64,000 nt of DNA from Shewanella mangrovi (GCF_000753795.1 NZ_JPEO01000007.1:1-64000); one strand, 5' to 3'; positions 1 through 11,698 are shown, counted from the first letter of the stretch. The notes: generated from the letters alone by a model not told the origin. Program-made: numbers and translations.

Positions 1-26
1 GCATTCAACCACTCTGCCACCCCTCC
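1..26 (-). tRNA. tRNA-Ser, 5' part only (cut by window edge)
   Basis: Read on the minus strand, the first 26 bases form the acceptor 5' strand GGAGGGG, T8, G9 and the D-arm GCAGAGTGGTTGAATGC typical of bacterial serine tRNAs. The anticodon lies outside the window, so the isoacceptor cannot be named. Transcription runs leftwards, away from the LysR gene. Confidence 0.85.
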
Positions 27-224
27 GAACGGGAAAAATAATATCGCTTTGGGCCGTTGCTTGTAAACCTATTTTTTAGTGCCTTGAATCAATTGGTTAA
101 GCGATATACATCAAGGTGAAATATTGATCTAAATTCTATCGTTTTGCGCATAGTTCGCTTGAGTTAGGCGTAAGAACTGCGTAACTTGCACAGTTGAAAT
201 CTGTTCACACCAAAAGGAATGCAT

Positions 225-1130
225 ATGCTGTCTGAGCAATCATTTGAGCTAATTGAGCTGGTTGCTAAGCTAGGAAGCTTTACTTCTGCGGCCAATCATT
301 TAAACAAAGTCCCTTCAGCCATCAGTTATGCTGTGAAACAGATTGAAGATGAACTCGGCGTTGAGTTGTTTGAGCGCCATCACCGCAGTGTTAGTTTGAC
401 GCCCGCAGGTGAACACTTTGTGCATCAAGCTAAGTCAGTGATGCAATCGATTATCGGGCTAAAGCAATCGACGCAAGCGGTGAATAAGGGCTGGCGACCG
501 AAAATTGCCATCGCGCTGGATGGCATCGTGCGTGAAGATGGTATCAGCTTCCTAGTCCGCGAATTCTACAAAACGTTTTCCGACGTAGAGCTGCACATTC
601 ACCGCGAACAGGTTAACGGTTGTTGGCAAGCACTCAATGAACAACGGTGTGATATTGCGATTGGTGCAGCCTCCAATATTCCTGTCGGCGGGCCTTTTGA
701 ACACAAGGACTTAGGCGAATTACGTTGGCAGTTTGTGGTAAGTGCACAACATCCCCTCACCGTTGAAACGCATATTACAGCTGAAATGCTGCAAGAATAT
801 GCCGGAGTGTGTGTTAGCGATACTGCAGCGGATTATCCTGAGACGCGATTGGGCCTTGCACAGGGGCAACGTGCGTTGTCGGTGCCAGATTGGATTCGCG
901 CCATTAACTGCGTCAAAGACGGATTGGCTGTCGGTTGTTTACCTCGCCATTTGATCACCCCTTTTTTGCAGAATGGCAGCTTGGTAAACAAACCCTGCGA
1001 TCTTAATATTGCCGACACACGTGCATTGTTAGTGTGGAATCGCAATGTACAAAATGAGGCCATGCGTTGGCTGATCGACTATTTAAACAACGATCAGCGC
1101 TTGGTCAACAGTTGGCTTTTGCCAAATTAA
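225..1130 (+). CDS. punR: LysR-family regulator resembling PunR (YdhB)
   Basis: A 301-residue LysR-type regulator: winged helix-turn-helix at residues 1-60 (GSFTSAANHLNKVPSAISY), then a periplasmic-binding-like effector domain. The stretches VPSAISYAVKQIEDELGV, ELFERHHRSVSLTPAG and IPVGG are very close to what I recall of E. coli YdhB/PunR, the regulator of the purine transporter PunC. No transporter gene is adjacent, so the target is not shown by context. The AAAGGA ribosome site at 213-218 touches an ATG at 219 but is correctly spaced from the ATG at 225, so I use 225. The regulator assignment is strong; the PunR orthology is from memory. Confidence 0.75.
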   Translation: MLSEQSFELIELVAKLGSFTSAANHLNKVPSAISYAVKQIEDELGVELFERHHRSVSLTPAGEHFVHQAKSVMQSIIGLKQSTQAVNKGWRPKIAIALDGIVREDGISFLVREFYKTFSDVELHIHREQVNGCWQALNEQRCDIAIGAASNIPVGGPFEHKDLGELRWQFVVSAQHPLTVETHITAEMLQEYAGVCVSDTAADYPETRLGLAQGQRALSVPDWIRAINCVKDGLAVGCLPRHLITPFLQNGSLVNKPCDLNIADTRALLVWNRNVQNEAMRWLIDYLNNDQRLVNSWLLPN

Positions 1131-1247
1131 CCTTATATTCAGACTACCATTGCAGACTGATTAAAGCTTTGTTCATGGAACCTAAGTTAGACTTATCGGT
1201 CTGAAATAGTAACAATTTTAATTACATTGGTAGCATAGGAGATCACG

Positions 1248-1907
1248 ATGAATCAGCATGCAACCTACTCTATTAGTGCTTCAACCGAAGTCGTCAACAA
1301 GATGCTTCGAAACACCTATATGTTGCTTGCCATGACGCTGGCGTTTTCTGCAGCGTGTGCCGCGATAGCAACCGCTATCGGTATTTCACCATTAATGTCG
1401 TTAATGTTTTCCATCGGTGGTTTAGTGCTGCTGTTTGTGACATTACGTAAAGCCGATACAGCAGCAGGTCTTGCTTGGATTTTTGCCTTTACCGGCTTAG
1501 AAGGCGCATCGTTGGGGCATCTGTTGAATGTCTACGCTGGCTTGGCTAATGGCCCTTCGCTGATTATGCAGGCACTGGGCTTAACTGCTGCCGTGTTCGT
1601 GGCGCTTTCTGCTTATGCAGTCACCACGAAGAAAGATTTCTCCTTTATGCGGGGCTTCTTGATCGCAGGTCTGGTCGTGGTAATTGTGGCGGCATTGATC
1701 AATATCTTCTTAGGGAGTCCAGTGGTATTTATGGCGTTGAATGCCGGTGTAGCACTTTTGATGACCGGGTTTATTTTGTTTGATACCAGCCGTATCGTAA
1801 ACGGCGGTGAAACCAACTATATCCGCGCCACTATCTCGCTGTATCTCGACTTTTTGAACCTGTTTATCGCGATTTTGAACCTGTTGGGTGTCAGCAACGA
1901 CGATTAA
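1248..1907 (+). CDS. yccA: Bax inhibitor-1/YccA family membrane protein
   Basis: A 219-residue integral membrane protein with about seven hydrophobic segments spread over residues 24-214 and the BI-1 family signatures FTGLEGASLGHLLN (about residues 80-93) and a C-terminal FDTSRIVNGGETNYI region. E. coli YccA is a substrate and modulator of the FtsH protease in the inner membrane; that role is family knowledge. AGGAG at 1238-1242 gives a good ribosome site. It is monocistronic, closed by the hairpin at 1933-1965. Confidence 0.85.
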   Translation: MNQHATYSISASTEVVNKMLRNTYMLLAMTLAFSAACAAIATAIGISPLMSLMFSIGGLVLLFVTLRKADTAAGLAWIFAFTGLEGASLGHLLNVYAGLANGPSLIMQALGLTAAVFVALSAYAVTTKKDFSFMRGFLIAGLVVVIVAALINIFLGSPVVFMALNAGVALLMTGFILFDTSRIVNGGETNYIRATISLYLDFLNLFIAILNLLGVSNDD

Positions 1908-1932
1908 TCTGCGTTTTAGCGTATTCTGAGTT

Positions 1933-1965
1933 AAAATGGCGCTCACTATTGAGGGCCATTTTTTT
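1933..1965 (+). terminator. Rho-independent terminator after yccA
   Basis: AAAATGGCGCTC and GAGGGCCATTTT pair over 12 positions with one mismatch around the loop ACTATT, followed by a T-run. It sits only 13 bases before the tusD start, so tusDCBE must be transcribed by read-through or from a promoter inside yccA. Confidence 0.85.
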
Positions 1966-1978
1966 ATGCCTATTGTTT

Positions 1979-2365
1979 ATGCCTAGTTTTATTATTCTGC
2001 TTTCATCATCAGCGATAACGCCTGCAAACGGCTTAAAAGCGATTCAGTTTGCTGAATCTGCGTTAGCGCTGGGCCACACAATTCACAGCATCTTTTTTTC
2101 AGGCGATGGCATCAGTCATGCTAACAAGTTGCAGCAAGTTTCCAGTGACGAAACCGATATCAAGCTACGTTGGCAGCAGTTTGCCGCAGAGCATGAAATC
2201 CCCTTGATTAACTGTACGACAGCAGCCAGTCGTCGTGGTGTGCTGAGTGAGTTGGAAGCAGAAGAACTTGGCCTAAACGCGAATCAAAGTGACTTATTTC
2301 ACTCTGGTGGACTGGTTGAACTGGTTGCGGGTATTACTAAATCACATCGATTGGTGAGGTTTTAA
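1979..2365 (+). CDS. tusD: Sulfurtransferase complex subunit TusD
   Basis: A DsrE-fold subunit of the TusBCD heterohexamer, which accepts persulfide from TusA and passes it to TusE for 2-thiolation of wobble uridine in tRNA. The active-site cysteine is visible at residue 79 in PLINCTTAASRRG. Starting at ATG 1979 gives 128 residues, the same as E. coli TusD; the longer frame back to TTG 1949 runs through the yccA terminator and is not credible. No clear Shine-Dalgarno precedes 1979. First gene of tusDCBE; the stop overlaps the tusC start by one base. Confidence 0.85.
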   Translation: MPSFIILLSSSAITPANGLKAIQFAESALALGHTIHSIFFSGDGISHANKLQQVSSDETDIKLRWQQFAAEHEIPLINCTTAASRRGVLSELEAEELGLNANQSDLFHSGGLVELVAGITKSHRLVRF

Positions 2366-2721
2366 TGAAGCAAATCGCCGTCATATTTCGCACCGCGCCG
2401 CATCGAAACGGTAAAGCTCGCGAAGGGCTTGAGTTTGCCCTGTTGGCAGCAAATTTAGATCAGCAGGTCAGCCTCATCTTTTTAGATGAAGGCATTTTTA
2501 ATCTGTTAGCTGCACAGCAACCTGAACTTATTGGTAACAAAGATTATATTGCCAGTTTCAAAGCGGTAGACTTTTACGATATCGAACCTGTATTGGTTGC
2601 CGAGGAAGCATTAGCCAAGTTCTCGTTAACCCAAGCGGATCTGCTCTACCCAGCCAGTGTCAGCAATGCTGCGAGCATTCAGCAACATCTGCAATCCGTT
2701 GATGAGGTATTAGTGTTTTGA
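2365..2721 (+). CDS. tusC: Sulfurtransferase complex subunit TusC
   Basis: A 118-residue DsrF-like subunit of TusBCD, with the family's opening IAVIFRTAPHRNGKAREG and a middle section FLDEGIFNLLAAQQPE that matches the TusC group. It has no active-site cysteine, as usual for this subunit. TAATG coupling with tusD and a four-base overlap with tusB indicate one translational unit. Confidence 0.88.
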   Translation: MKQIAVIFRTAPHRNGKAREGLEFALLAANLDQQVSLIFLDEGIFNLLAAQQPELIGNKDYIASFKAVDFYDIEPVLVAEEALAKFSLTQADLLYPASVSNAASIQQHLQSVDEVLVF

Positions 2722-2999
2722 TTCTGCATCATTTTCAAACATCGCTTTGCAGCGATAATGCTTTCACAGCAGCACTGCCGCTCATTGCTAATGAAGACTA
2801 CTTACTGCTGAGCAGTGACGCACTTTATGGTTTGCTCAATCCAACAGTTCAATCAAAACTGGTGGGTTATGCTGTGTATGTGTTAGCTCAAGATTGTGAA
2901 GCGTTAGGCTTAACAGAAAAACTCTCTGACTACACAGCGTTGGATTACGCTGGATTTGTACAATTGACGTTAAAAAGTGACAAGGTAATTACGTGGTAA
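2718..2999 (+). CDS. tusB: Sulfurtransferase complex subunit TusB
   Basis: A 93-residue DsrH-like subunit. The C-terminal segment [19 protein letters not shown] matches the conserved end of TusB (E. coli ends in a similar FVRLTVKHPSQMAW). The start is TTG at 2718 in the overlap TTGA with the tusC stop; there is no ATG near. It completes the TusBCD hexamer. Confidence 0.82.
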   Translation: MILHHFQTSLCSDNAFTAALPLIANEDYLLLSSDALYGLLNPTVQSKLVGYAVYVLAQDCEALGLTEKLSDYTALDYAGFVQLTLKSDKVITW

Positions 3000-3331
3000 A
3001 TAGTATCGACTTCAATGGGCGTCAAATCGAAACCGACGCACAAGGATATCTGCTCGATGTGAACGATTGGCAACCTGAGCTGGCGCCTGTCATCGCGGCG
3101 AAAGAAGAGATTGAACTGACCGACGCGCATTGGGAAGTCATTCACTTTGTTCGTGACTTCTATCTGGAATATAAAACCAGTCCAGCTATCCGCGCCTTAG
3201 TAAAAGCGATGGGACAGAAATTGGGTGCCGATAAGGGCAACTCCAAATATCTCTATAAGCTGTTTCCTGTAGGACCGGCGAAACAAGCGACTAAGATCGC
3301 CGGTTTACCTAAGCCGGCAAAATGTATTTAG
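2993..3331 (+). CDS. tusE: Sulfur relay protein TusE (DsrC family)
   Basis: A 112-residue DsrC/TusE protein, the last carrier of the tRNA 2-thiouridine relay, handing sulfur to MnmA. The central [15 protein letters not shown] and the C-terminal arm [19 protein letters not shown] with the penultimate catalytic cysteine are intact. It starts at GTG 2993, overlapping tusB by seven bases. In E. coli tusE is away from tusDCB; here all four are together, as in the dsrEFH-dsrC arrangement of sulfur oxidisers. A strong terminator follows. Confidence 0.9.
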   Translation: MVNSIDFNGRQIETDAQGYLLDVNDWQPELAPVIAAKEEIELTDAHWEVIHFVRDFYLEYKTSPAIRALVKAMGQKLGADKGNSKYLYKLFPVGPAKQATKIAGLPKPAKCI

Positions 3332-3352
3332 TTTACTCTTGGGTAGACAAAC

Positions 3353-3389
3353 AAAAGCCCCGTTAGCGTATTCGTTAACGGGGCTTTTT
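3353..3389 (+). terminator. Terminator after tusE
   Basis: AAAAGCCCCGTTA at 3353-3365 pairs with TAACGGGGCTTTT at 3376-3388 around a short loop, with A- and T-runs on both sides, so it can stop both the tus operon and the serS transcript coming the other way. Confidence 0.92.
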
Positions 3390-3426
3390 AATCTCAACTA
3401 TTCCGGTTTCGCCACAACGGCTGCAA

Positions 3427-3549
3427 TCAAATATTTTCCAACACTAACACTGCAGCTTTACCGAGCGTTGCAAAGATCAATAATAAAAACAGTACAACAA
3501 CTACGGCGTAGGATAACCTTCTCAAATATCGACTACTGTCATTGTCCAT
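3427..3549 (-). CDS. Small single-pass membrane protein (40 aa) behind serS
   Basis: On the minus strand, directly after the serS stop, AAGGATG is followed seven bases later by an ATG opening a 40-codon frame. The product starts with a polar, positively charged head (MDNDSSRYLRRLSYA), has one hydrophobic span of about 14 residues (VVVVLFLLLIFATL) and a short tail ending LVLENI. The spacing to serS (10 bases), the good ribosome site and the coherent topology make it a likely real gene ending the ftsK-lolA-rarA-crcB-serS run, just before the bidirectional terminator. I do not recognise the family and give no function. Confidence 0.6.
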   Translation of the reverse strand: MDNDSSRYLRRLSYAVVVVLFLLLIFATLGKAAVLVLENI

Positions 3550-3559
3550 TTAGACATCC

Positions 3560-4849
<1,290 letters not shown>

Positions 4850-4863
4850 TTAATCTTTATTCG

Positions 4864-5238
4864 TTATACGCGTGAAAGAATCAATTGTTGCCCTAGGTAT
4901 ACCATCAAAAGACAGATCCCCAGATTCAACGCCACATTCAAAAATGCCTTGAGCAACTCACCAGCCTGGATGAGCATTAAGGTCTCATTCGAAAAAGTTG
5001 AGAAAGTGGTCAGCGCGCCCATAAATCCAACGCCCAGTAAGGCTTTAAACTCTGGACTAATATGGCTTGCCTGTGCCAACGCAGAAACTACTCCCATCAA
5101 AAATGAGCCAAGTACATTAACAGCCAGTGTACCAAAAGGAAAACTTGTACCAAATAGCTGGATCATAAATATCGAGATCGAATAGCGCAAAACTGCACCG
5201 CCTGCACCACCAAGCGCGATTAATGCCAGATTATTCAT
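4864..5238 (-). CDS. crcB: Fluoride ion channel CrcB (Fluc)
   Basis: A 124-residue four-helix membrane protein that works as an antiparallel dimer exporting fluoride from the cytoplasm. Family signatures are [13 protein letters not shown] (residues 10-22), the pore-lining asparagine in AVNVLGSF (about 41) and [12 protein letters not shown] (74-85), which holds the sodium/phenylalanine-box region. It overlaps rarA by eight bases. I see no fluoride riboswitch; the gene is simply embedded in the housekeeping run. Confidence 0.93.
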   Translation of the reverse strand: MNNLALIALGGAGGAVLRYSISIFMIQLFGTSFPFGTLAVNVLGSFLMGVVSALAQASHISPEFKALLGVGFMGALTTFSTFSNETLMLIQAGELLKAFLNVALNLGICLLMVYLGQQLILSRV

Positions 5239-6562
5239 ACCTTTTCCTTACGCTTACCTCATCCATCTGTCGCAGCAGCTGCAACTTTTCCTGCATCCGT
5301 TTCTCAAATCCACGATTAGTCGGATGATAAAAACGGCTGTCTTTTAAACTTTCGGGGAAATAATTCTCGCCAGCAGCATACGCCTGTTCTTCATTGTGGG
5401 CGTAACGGTAATCTTCACCAGCACCAATAGACTCCAACAATTTCGTCGGTGCATTGCGCAGATGCATCGGCACAGGTTCGTTACCGGTTTGTCGCGCTAA
5501 CTTGCGCGCCGCAGCATAGGCTTCGTAGACCGCATTGCTTTTGGGCGCAACCGCAAGATAAACCACCGCTTGCGCAATGGCGCGCTCCCCTTCTGCCGGG
5601 CCAACGCGATGGAAGCAATCCCACGCATTAAGGGCGACAGTCATTGCCGTCGGGTCGGCATTACCAACATCTTCAGAGGCAATGGCCAATAGCCGACGCG
5701 CGACATACAGTGGATCACAGCCGCCTTCTAACATACGCGCATACCAATACAGCGCGGCATCGGGTGCCGACCCACGAATAGATTTGTGCACAGCGGATAT
5801 TAGGTCGTAATACTGATCGCCATTTTTATCAAACCCAGCGAGTTGCTCTCCCGATACTTGGGTTAACATCTCTTTGGTGAACACACCTTGCGGCGGCAGC
5901 ATGTCTGCCATCAACTCCAGGAGATTGAGCGCTCGGCGCGCATCGCCTTCCACAGTATCCGCTAATTGTTTAAGAACATCGGCTGGCATTTGCAGTTGCT
6001 GTTCGCCTAGCCCGCGTTCTGCATCAGTCAACGCCTGCTTAACAATCTGGCTAATGTCGTCATCAGACAAGCGCTTAATTAAATAAACGCGCACTCGGCT
6101 TAGCAGAGCATTGTTAATTTCAAACGACGGATTTTCGGTAGTAGCGCCGACAAAAATTACCGTACCATCTTCAATAAACGGCAAAAATGCATCTTGCTGA
6201 CTTTTATTAAACCTGTGTACTTCGTCGACAAACAGCAGTGTACGTTGGCCGCGGGATTGCGCGATATTTTTTGCATGTTCAATCGCCGAACGTATCTCTT
6301 TAACACCTGATGTCACCGCTGAAATTCGTTCCACATGCGCGTTGGCATAATGAGCGATCAATTCGGCCAATGTCGTTTTGCCTGTGCCCGGCGGCCCCCA
6401 AAACATCATCGAGTGTGGTTTGCCTGCTTCTAGCGCTTTTCGCAACGGCTGACCATCGCCAAGAAGATGTGGTTGGCCAACATATTCGCTTAAATCCCGC
6501 GGCCGCATTTTGGCGGCAAGCGGTCTGAAGTCCGGCGAAAAATCAAATCCCAAGCTATCCAT
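5231..6562 (-). CDS. rarA: Replication-associated recombination protein A (RarA/MgsA)
   Basis: A 443-residue AAA+ ATPase of the clamp-loader family that acts at stalled replication forks. Walker [10 protein letters not shown] is at residues 56-64, Walker [17 protein letters not shown] near 110-125, sensor 1 [10 protein letters not shown] shortly after, and the C-terminal tetramerisation region contains [20 protein letters not shown] sequence. The TAATG overlap with the lolA stop couples their translation. Confidence 0.95.
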   Translation of the reverse strand: MDSLGFDFSPDFRPLAAKMRPRDLSEYVGQPHLLGDGQPLRKALEAGKPHSMMFWGPPGTGKTTLAELIAHYANAHVERISAVTSGVKEIRSAIEHAKNIAQSRGQRTLLFVDEVHRFNKSQQDAFLPFIEDGTVIFVGATTENPSFEINNALLSRVRVYLIKRLSDDDISQIVKQALTDAERGLGEQQLQMPADVLKQLADTVEGDARRALNLLELMADMLPPQGVFTKEMLTQVSGEQLAGFDKNGDQYYDLISAVHKSIRGSAPDAALYWYARMLEGGCDPLYVARRLLAIASEDVGNADPTAMTVALNAWDCFHRVGPAEGERAIAQAVVYLAVAPKSNAVYEAYAAARKLARQTGNEPVPMHLRNAPTKLLESIGAGEDYRYAHNEEQAYAAGENYFPESLKDSRFYHPTNRGFEKRMQEKLQLLRQMDEVSVRKRYE

Positions 6563-7173
6563 TATTCATGCGCACCATTGCGTTGGTCGTCGATGGATAC
6601 ACCATCAGGTGCGGTAAATTGAAATATGACATCATCTGCCGAGATGGGCTTTTGCTCACTCAAGCTAAAGCGACTGATATTGCTCTGGTTATCATTGAGT
6701 GAAATCTCGCTCAGTTGGTTACCGTTAAAACACACTGAAACCTGTTGCACGCCAGAATCTGCCGTTTTTGGTGCGATGGTAAAGCAGCTATCCTGTTCAC
6801 TGATATCAAACTGCTGCCAAGATGCTGCATCACGATGTACCAATAGGGTCATGGGCGACGTTGCTATTGCTTGATCCAGCGTTAATACACTGGCTTCTTC
6901 TGCAAACGGATTATAAATCCATACATCCTTACCATCAGCGACAATCAATGACTCATCCGGTTGGGTTAAGTGCCAGTAGAAATGATTCGGCTGCGCCAGT
7001 GCCAATACGCCACTGCCAGATTGAATCACTTTGTGATTTGCGTCGGTGACGGTTTGTTGAAATTTAGCCTGAAATGCCGGGTTGGCATCTAGCTTCGCCT
7101 GTAACTCGCTAGCAGGGGATGCACAGGCTGAACCTGCGACCCAGACTAACGCCAGCAGAGAAAAACGCGTCAT
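6562..7173 (-). CDS. lolA: Outer-membrane lipoprotein carrier LolA
   Basis: A 203-residue periplasmic chaperone that takes lipoproteins from LolCDE and delivers them to LolB. A cleavable signal peptide ends near residue 18 ([12 protein letters not shown]). The mature part shows LolA features: [10 protein letters not shown], the [19 protein letters not shown] hairpin, and two cysteines (SEQDSCFT and VSVCFNG) likely forming a disulfide. It follows ftsK by 15 bases and precedes rarA, the order common in gammaproteobacteria. Confidence 0.94.
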   Translation of the reverse strand: MTRFSLLALVWVAGSACASPASELQAKLDANPAFQAKFQQTVTDANHKVIQSGSGVLALAQPNHFYWHLTQPDESLIVADGKDVWIYNPFAEEASVLTLDQAIATSPMTLLVHRDAASWQQFDISEQDSCFTIAPKTADSGVQQVSVCFNGNQLSEISLNDNQSNISRFSLSEQKPISADDVIFQFTAPDGVSIDDQRNGAHE

Positions 7174-7188
7174 GAATACCTCTTTACT

Positions 7189-9732
7189 TTATGACTTAGG
7201 CGGAGGTGGCGCTAACACCTCGCGATTACCGTTATGGCCTTGGGCGCTGACGATACCTTGCATCTCCATGGTCTCAATGATGCGTGCAGCGCGGTTGTAG
7301 CCAATCTTAAACTTACGTTGCACACTGGAAATGGAGCCTCGACGGGTCTCCGTCACAAATGCGACGGCTTCATCGTACAGTTCATCGTACTCTTCATCGC
7401 CGTTTTCTGCAGCCTCGCCCGGCAACAGTACTTGTTCACCGTCAGATGAACCATTAAGAATTTCATCAATATATTGCGGTTGACCACGCGCATGCCAGTC
7501 GTTAACCACAGCGTGCACTTCATCGTCATCAATAAAGGCGCCGTGTACACGAATTGGCACGCTAGTGCCCGGTGGCAAATACAACATATCGCCCATGCCG
7601 AGCAGCGTTTCTGCACCCTGTTGGTCAAGAATGGTGCGCGAGTCGATACGTGACGACACTTGGAAAGCAATACGTGTCGGAATGTTCGCTTTAATCAAAC
7701 CAGTGATAACATCAACAGATGGGCGCTGTGTTGCCAGAATCAAATGGATCCCTGCGGCACGGGCTTTTTGGGCGATACGGGCAATCAGTTCTTCCACTTT
7801 TTTACCGACAATCATCATCATATCGGCGAATTCGTCTACCACTACAACGATGGAAGGCAGTTTTTCCAATGCTGGAGCTTCATCTTCCATGCTGGTTTCA
7901 GCACGCCACAGCGGATCGTAAATCTCTTCTCCCGCCTCGCGCGCCTTTTCAATTTTTGCATTAAAGCCTTTTAAGTTACGCACGCCGAGTGCAGACATCA
8001 GCTTGTAACGACGTTCCATTTCCCCCACACACCAACGCAGTGCATTAGAGGCTTCCTTCATATCGGTAACCACTTCGCACAACAGATGTGGAATGCCTTC
8101 ATAGACAGACAATTCCAACATTTTGGGGTCAATCATAATAAAGCGGACATCATCTGGTGACGACTTATACAGCAGACTGGTAATCATCACGTTAACACCA
8201 ACGGACTTACCTGAACCTGTGGTACCCGCAACCAGCAAGTGTGGCATTTTGCCCAGATCGACAACTACTGGCTCACCGGCAATATCCTGACCCAGTACCA
8301 TGGTGAGGTTGGATTTATTGTCAGTAAACGCTTGGCAGTCCAGTACGTCACGTAAGAACACTGTTTCGCGAAACTTATTAGGCAGTTCGAGGCCAACATA
8401 GGCTTTACCAGGAATCACCTCAACAACGCGCACGCTTTCGGCCAGCAGCGAACGCGCCAAGTCTTTAGATAGATTCGAAATTTTGGATGCTTTCACGCCC
8501 GGCGCTAGTTCTAGCTCAAAACGCGTGATTACCGGACCTGGATACACCCCAACCACATTAGCAGTGATGCCGAAGTCCGCCAGTTTAACTTCAACCAAAC
8601 GTGCAATCTGCTGCAATTCATCTTGGCTAATGGGATTTTCTTTACGATTAGGCACATTGAGCAGATCGATGCTTGGCAGCGGATTTTCAGGCTTAGGTTT
8701 GACAATTGGCTCTTCGCCGGGGATCACAATAATACCGTTTTCTACCCTCGCCTTTTGCGCATTGAGTTGGCGCTGCTTCGGTGTCGGCGCTACGCCAGTA
8801 GAACGTGGTTGCTCAAAAGCGTCATCAAGTACATCGACTGTGACTGGCGCTTCCTCTTCATCGCGCATATGGATGATCGGCTCTACGCGTTCGCTGATCG
8901 CAACCGCATTAGCTTCTTCGACATCCTTAGCTTTATTCTTGCGGACAAAACGAGACAGCAATCCGGTTTTTTCTTCATCCGTATCGCCATCTACTTCAGC
9001 GTCAGGCTCATCGATAACCGCTGGTTCGTTTTGTGTTTCGCTGTCACGTCGTTGCTTAAACTTTTCAACAACCGACATAAAGCCTTGGGTATCAGATGAT
9101 TCTTGGGCTGTGCCGAACGATTTCGGTAATGCCGCTATTTTTTTCATTAACCACATGGTACCAAAACCGACCGATTCAACCAGCGCAATCATGCTGATAC
9201 CTGTCATCAAGGTAAAGCCCGCACAGACAAAACATAGCAGTAATAAGGTGGTACCGAGTTGGTTGAAATACGGCAGCATCGCCTGCCAAATAACGTCGCC
9301 GGTTACACCGCCTGCGGAAAATTCATAGATGTCATCAGCGTTCATCGAAGCTAATGCAGCAAGACTGGTCATTAGCAGCAAAAAGCCAACAATACGCAGA
9401 CCAACCGAGAAATAGTCGACCTTATCGAGCTGGTAACTTCTGCGAAAGAGTAACCAACCTGCGGCAACCACCACTAATGGAATGCAATACGCGGTATAAC
9501 CCAGAAAATAAAACAATACATCAGCGGTCCATGCACCGACTGCGCCAGTGAGGTTTTTGATATCGCCAGAAAATTGAGACTGACTCCAACCGGGATCGGA
9601 AGGATTAAAGCTGCCAAGTGACAGTAAAATATACACAGCAGCTACCCCACAGACGATCAAGCCGATCTCCTGTAGTCGCTGTAATCCGGACAATGTTTTG
9701 ATGCTATTTCCCTGAGACAAACCGGTATCCAT
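7189..9732 (-). CDS. ftsK: DNA translocase FtsK
   Basis: An 847-residue septal DNA pump that resolves chromosome dimers with XerCD. The N-terminal 200 residues hold four to five membrane spans; an acidic linker (about 230-330) is much shorter than in E. coli (1329 residues in total). The motor has Walker [13 protein letters not shown] (about 500-511) and Walker [13 protein letters not shown] (about 628-639). The C-terminal gamma winged helix ([19 protein letters not shown]) reads KOPS sequences. It begins the run ftsK-lolA-rarA-crcB-serS. Confidence 0.97.
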   Translation of the reverse strand: MDTGLSQGNSIKTLSGLQRLQEIGLIVCGVAAVYILLSLGSFNPSDPGWSQSQFSGDIKNLTGAVGAWTADVLFYFLGYTAYCIPLVVVAAGWLLFRRSYQLDKVDYFSVGLRIVGFLLLMTSLAALASMNADDIYEFSAGGVTGDVIWQAMLPYFNQLGTTLLLLCFVCAGFTLMTGISMIALVESVGFGTMWLMKKIAALPKSFGTAQESSDTQGFMSVVEKFKQRRDSETQNEPAVIDEPDAEVDGDTDEEKTGLLSRFVRKNKAKDVEEANAVAISERVEPIIHMRDEEEAPVTVDVLDDAFEQPRSTGVAPTPKQRQLNAQKARVENGIIVIPGEEPIVKPKPENPLPSIDLLNVPNRKENPISQDELQQIARLVEVKLADFGITANVVGVYPGPVITRFELELAPGVKASKISNLSKDLARSLLAESVRVVEVIPGKAYVGLELPNKFRETVFLRDVLDCQAFTDNKSNLTMVLGQDIAGEPVVVDLGKMPHLLVAGTTGSGKSVGVNVMITSLLYKSSPDDVRFIMIDPKMLELSVYEGIPHLLCEVVTDMKEASNALRWCVGEMERRYKLMSALGVRNLKGFNAKIEKAREAGEEIYDPLWRAETSMEDEAPALEKLPSIVVVVDEFADMMMIVGKKVEELIARIAQKARAAGIHLILATQRPSVDVITGLIKANIPTRIAFQVSSRIDSRTILDQQGAETLLGMGDMLYLPPGTSVPIRVHGAFIDDDEVHAVVNDWHARGQPQYIDEILNGSSDGEQVLLPGEAAENGDEEYDELYDEAVAFVTETRRGSISSVQRKFKIGYNRAARIIETMEMQGIVSAQGHNGNREVLAPPPPKS

Positions 9733-9849
9733 CGATGCGTAGTGAAATGCAGCTAAGATACCAGAAACTTGCTTAAAGTGCAGTGGTACTCAGCCAATTG
9801 GAGCAAATAGCATAGCTTTTTGAAGTTGAAGGGAAATTGAACAGAAATA

Positions 9850-9884
9850 AAGTTGTCTTCAGCAACGATTACTGAAGACAACTT
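9850..9884 (-). terminator. Hairpin between lrp and ftsK
   Basis: A perfect 13-bp inverted repeat (AAGTTGTCTTCAG and its complement around a 9-base loop) lies ten bases after the lrp stop. On the minus strand it is followed by TTTATTTC, an adequate U-tract. It should end lrp transcripts and separate lrp from ftsK. Confidence 0.75.
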
Positions 9885-9894
9885 GAGGTAAAAA

Positions 9895-10386
9895 TTAACC
9901 GTCTATCGCAATGCGACTGCTTTGTTTGACTTCTTCCATGACGACATAGGTGCGCGTGTCAGATACTGCAGGCAGCTTCAACAAGGTTTCACCTAGTAAC
10001 TTACGATAGGCTGACATATCTTCTACACGCGTTTTAAGCAGGTAGTCGAAATCGCCAGACACCAAGTGACATTCCTGAATGGTATCTAACAGTTGTACTG
10101 CGCGGTTGAACTTGTCAAAAACGTCAGGTGTATCACGACTTAACGTAATCTCAACAAAAATCAGCAATGAAGCGCCAAGCAACTGTGGGTTCACTTGGGC
10201 ATTGTAACCTTTGATGTATCCCTGCTTTTCCAAACGTTTAACGCGTTCCAGACAAGGGGTTGGGCTGAGTCCCACCCTTTTTGATAATTCGACGTTTGAC
10301 ATACGACCATCGTTTTGCAGTTCGTTAAGAATATTGCGGTCGATTCTGTCTAAGTCTTTAATAGTGCTCTTTTTTATTTCGGCCAT
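9895..10386 (-). CDS. lrp: Leucine-responsive regulatory protein Lrp
   Basis: A 163-residue feast/famine regulator. The N-terminal helix-turn-helix (about 12-60, LDRIDRNILNELQNDGR and SNVELSKRVGLSPTPCLERV) and C-terminal RAM domain match Lrp closely. It is divergent from ald across 176 bp; Lrp proteins commonly control the adjacent alanine dehydrogenase gene in response to leucine or alanine, which is inference here. Confidence 0.95.
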   Translation of the reverse strand: MAEIKKSTIKDLDRIDRNILNELQNDGRMSNVELSKRVGLSPTPCLERVKRLEKQGYIKGYNAQVNPQLLGASLLIFVEITLSRDTPDVFDKFNRAVQLLDTIQECHLVSGDFDYLLKTRVEDMSAYRKLLGETLLKLPAVSDTRTYVVMEEVKQSSRIAIDG

Positions 10387-10562
10387 TTTTTTAACCTTGT
10401 TTTATCACTAAAACAATATTTAATGTTGCGTATGTGTTAACTACAGCAAGATAAACTGCTGAGACAATAATATACTAAAAACCGCTGACACTTTCACATC
10501 AGCAGTTAATTATAACAAATATCCTACTCCCGACAGACGGGTTTTACATTTGAGGCTCTATT

Positions 10563-11675
10563 ATGAAGATTGGTGTTCCAAAAGAGATTAAAAACCACGA
10601 ATATCGTGTTGGCATGGTGCCTTCTGCAGTGAAAGAACTGACTCTGCAAGGTCACGCGGTTTTTGTCGAACAGAATGCCGGTAGCGGTATCGGTTTTGCG
10701 GACCAAGACTACATTGATGCTGGTGCGCAAATTCTCGCAACTGCGGCGGAAGTATTCGACGTTGCCGAAATGATTGTGAAGGTAAAAGAGCCTCAAGCAG
10801 TCGAACGTGCCATGCTGAAGCATGACCAAATTCTGTTTACCTACCTGCACCTTGCGCCGGACTTGCCACAAACTGAAGAGCTGATCAGCAGTGGTGCAGT
10901 CTGTATTGCATATGAAACCGTAACTGATGACAAAGGCGGCCTCCCCCTGCTAGCGCCTATGTCTGAAGTGGCTGGTCGTATGTCAATTCAAGCGGGTGCA
11001 ATGGCACTCGAAAAATCTCACGGTGGCAGCGGCATGTTGCTTGGTGGCGTCCCGGGGACTGAACCTGCCAAAGTTGTTATCATCGGTGGTGGTATGGTGG
11101 GGACTAACGCGGCACAAATCGCGGTTGGTATGGGCGCAGACGTAACAGTATTAGATCGGTCAATCGATGCTCTGCGTCGTTTGAATGTGCAGTTTGGTTC
11201 TAGCGTTAAAGCTATTTACTCCACCGCTGATGCAATTGAAAAACAGGTGCTGGCGGCAGATCTGGTCATTGGCGGTGTGTTGATCCCCGGCGCTGCAGCA
11301 CCAAAATTGGTGACACGTGAAATGATTGCTGCAATGAAGCCGGGCAGCGCTATTGTTGACGTCGCTATCGACCAAGGCGGTTGTGTGGCAACGTCAAAAG
11401 CAACAACTCACCAAGATCCAACCTACATTGTTGACGATGTAGTGCATTACTGTGTAGCGAACATGCCAGGTGCAGTAGCGCGCACTTCAACCTTTGCGCT
11501 GAATAACGCCACCTTGCCTTACATTCTTAAGCTAGCGAATCTTGGTTATAAAGCCGCGCTTGCTCAAGATAAACATCTGCTAAATGGCCTGAACGTTATC
11601 CATGGCAAGCTGACCTGTAAAGAAGTTGCCGAAGCACACGGTATGGAATATACCCCAGTGGCTGCAGCACTGTAA
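10563..11675 (+). CDS. ald: Alanine dehydrogenase
   Basis: A 370-residue NAD-dependent enzyme that interconverts L-alanine and pyruvate plus ammonium. The N-terminal [16 protein letters not shown] substrate domain, the central Rossmann motif [17 protein letters not shown] (about 170-186) and the [14 protein letters not shown] segment near 260-275 are all present. GAGG at 10549-10552 serves as ribosome site. Single gene with its own terminator, divergent from lrp. Confidence 0.96.
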   Translation: MKIGVPKEIKNHEYRVGMVPSAVKELTLQGHAVFVEQNAGSGIGFADQDYIDAGAQILATAAEVFDVAEMIVKVKEPQAVERAMLKHDQILFTYLHLAPDLPQTEELISSGAVCIAYETVTDDKGGLPLLAPMSEVAGRMSIQAGAMALEKSHGGSGMLLGGVPGTEPAKVVIIGGGMVGTNAAQIAVGMGADVTVLDRSIDALRRLNVQFGSSVKAIYSTADAIEKQVLAADLVIGGVLIPGAAAPKLVTREMIAAMKPGSAIVDVAIDQGGCVATSKATTHQDPTYIVDDVVHYCVANMPGAVARTSTFALNNATLPYILKLANLGYKAALAQDKHLLNGLNVIHGKLTCKEVAEAHGMEYTPVAAAL

Positions 11676-11698
11676 TTTACAGCCAGTAATGACTGATT

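Noticed and set aside
5231..5238. Fluoride riboswitch for crcB
   Set aside because: crcB overlaps rarA and has no leader in which a riboswitch could fold.
8483..9328. 281-codon plus-strand frame opposite ftsK
   Set aside because: Serine/threonine-rich shadow of the ftsK linker; no ribosome site and no family pattern.
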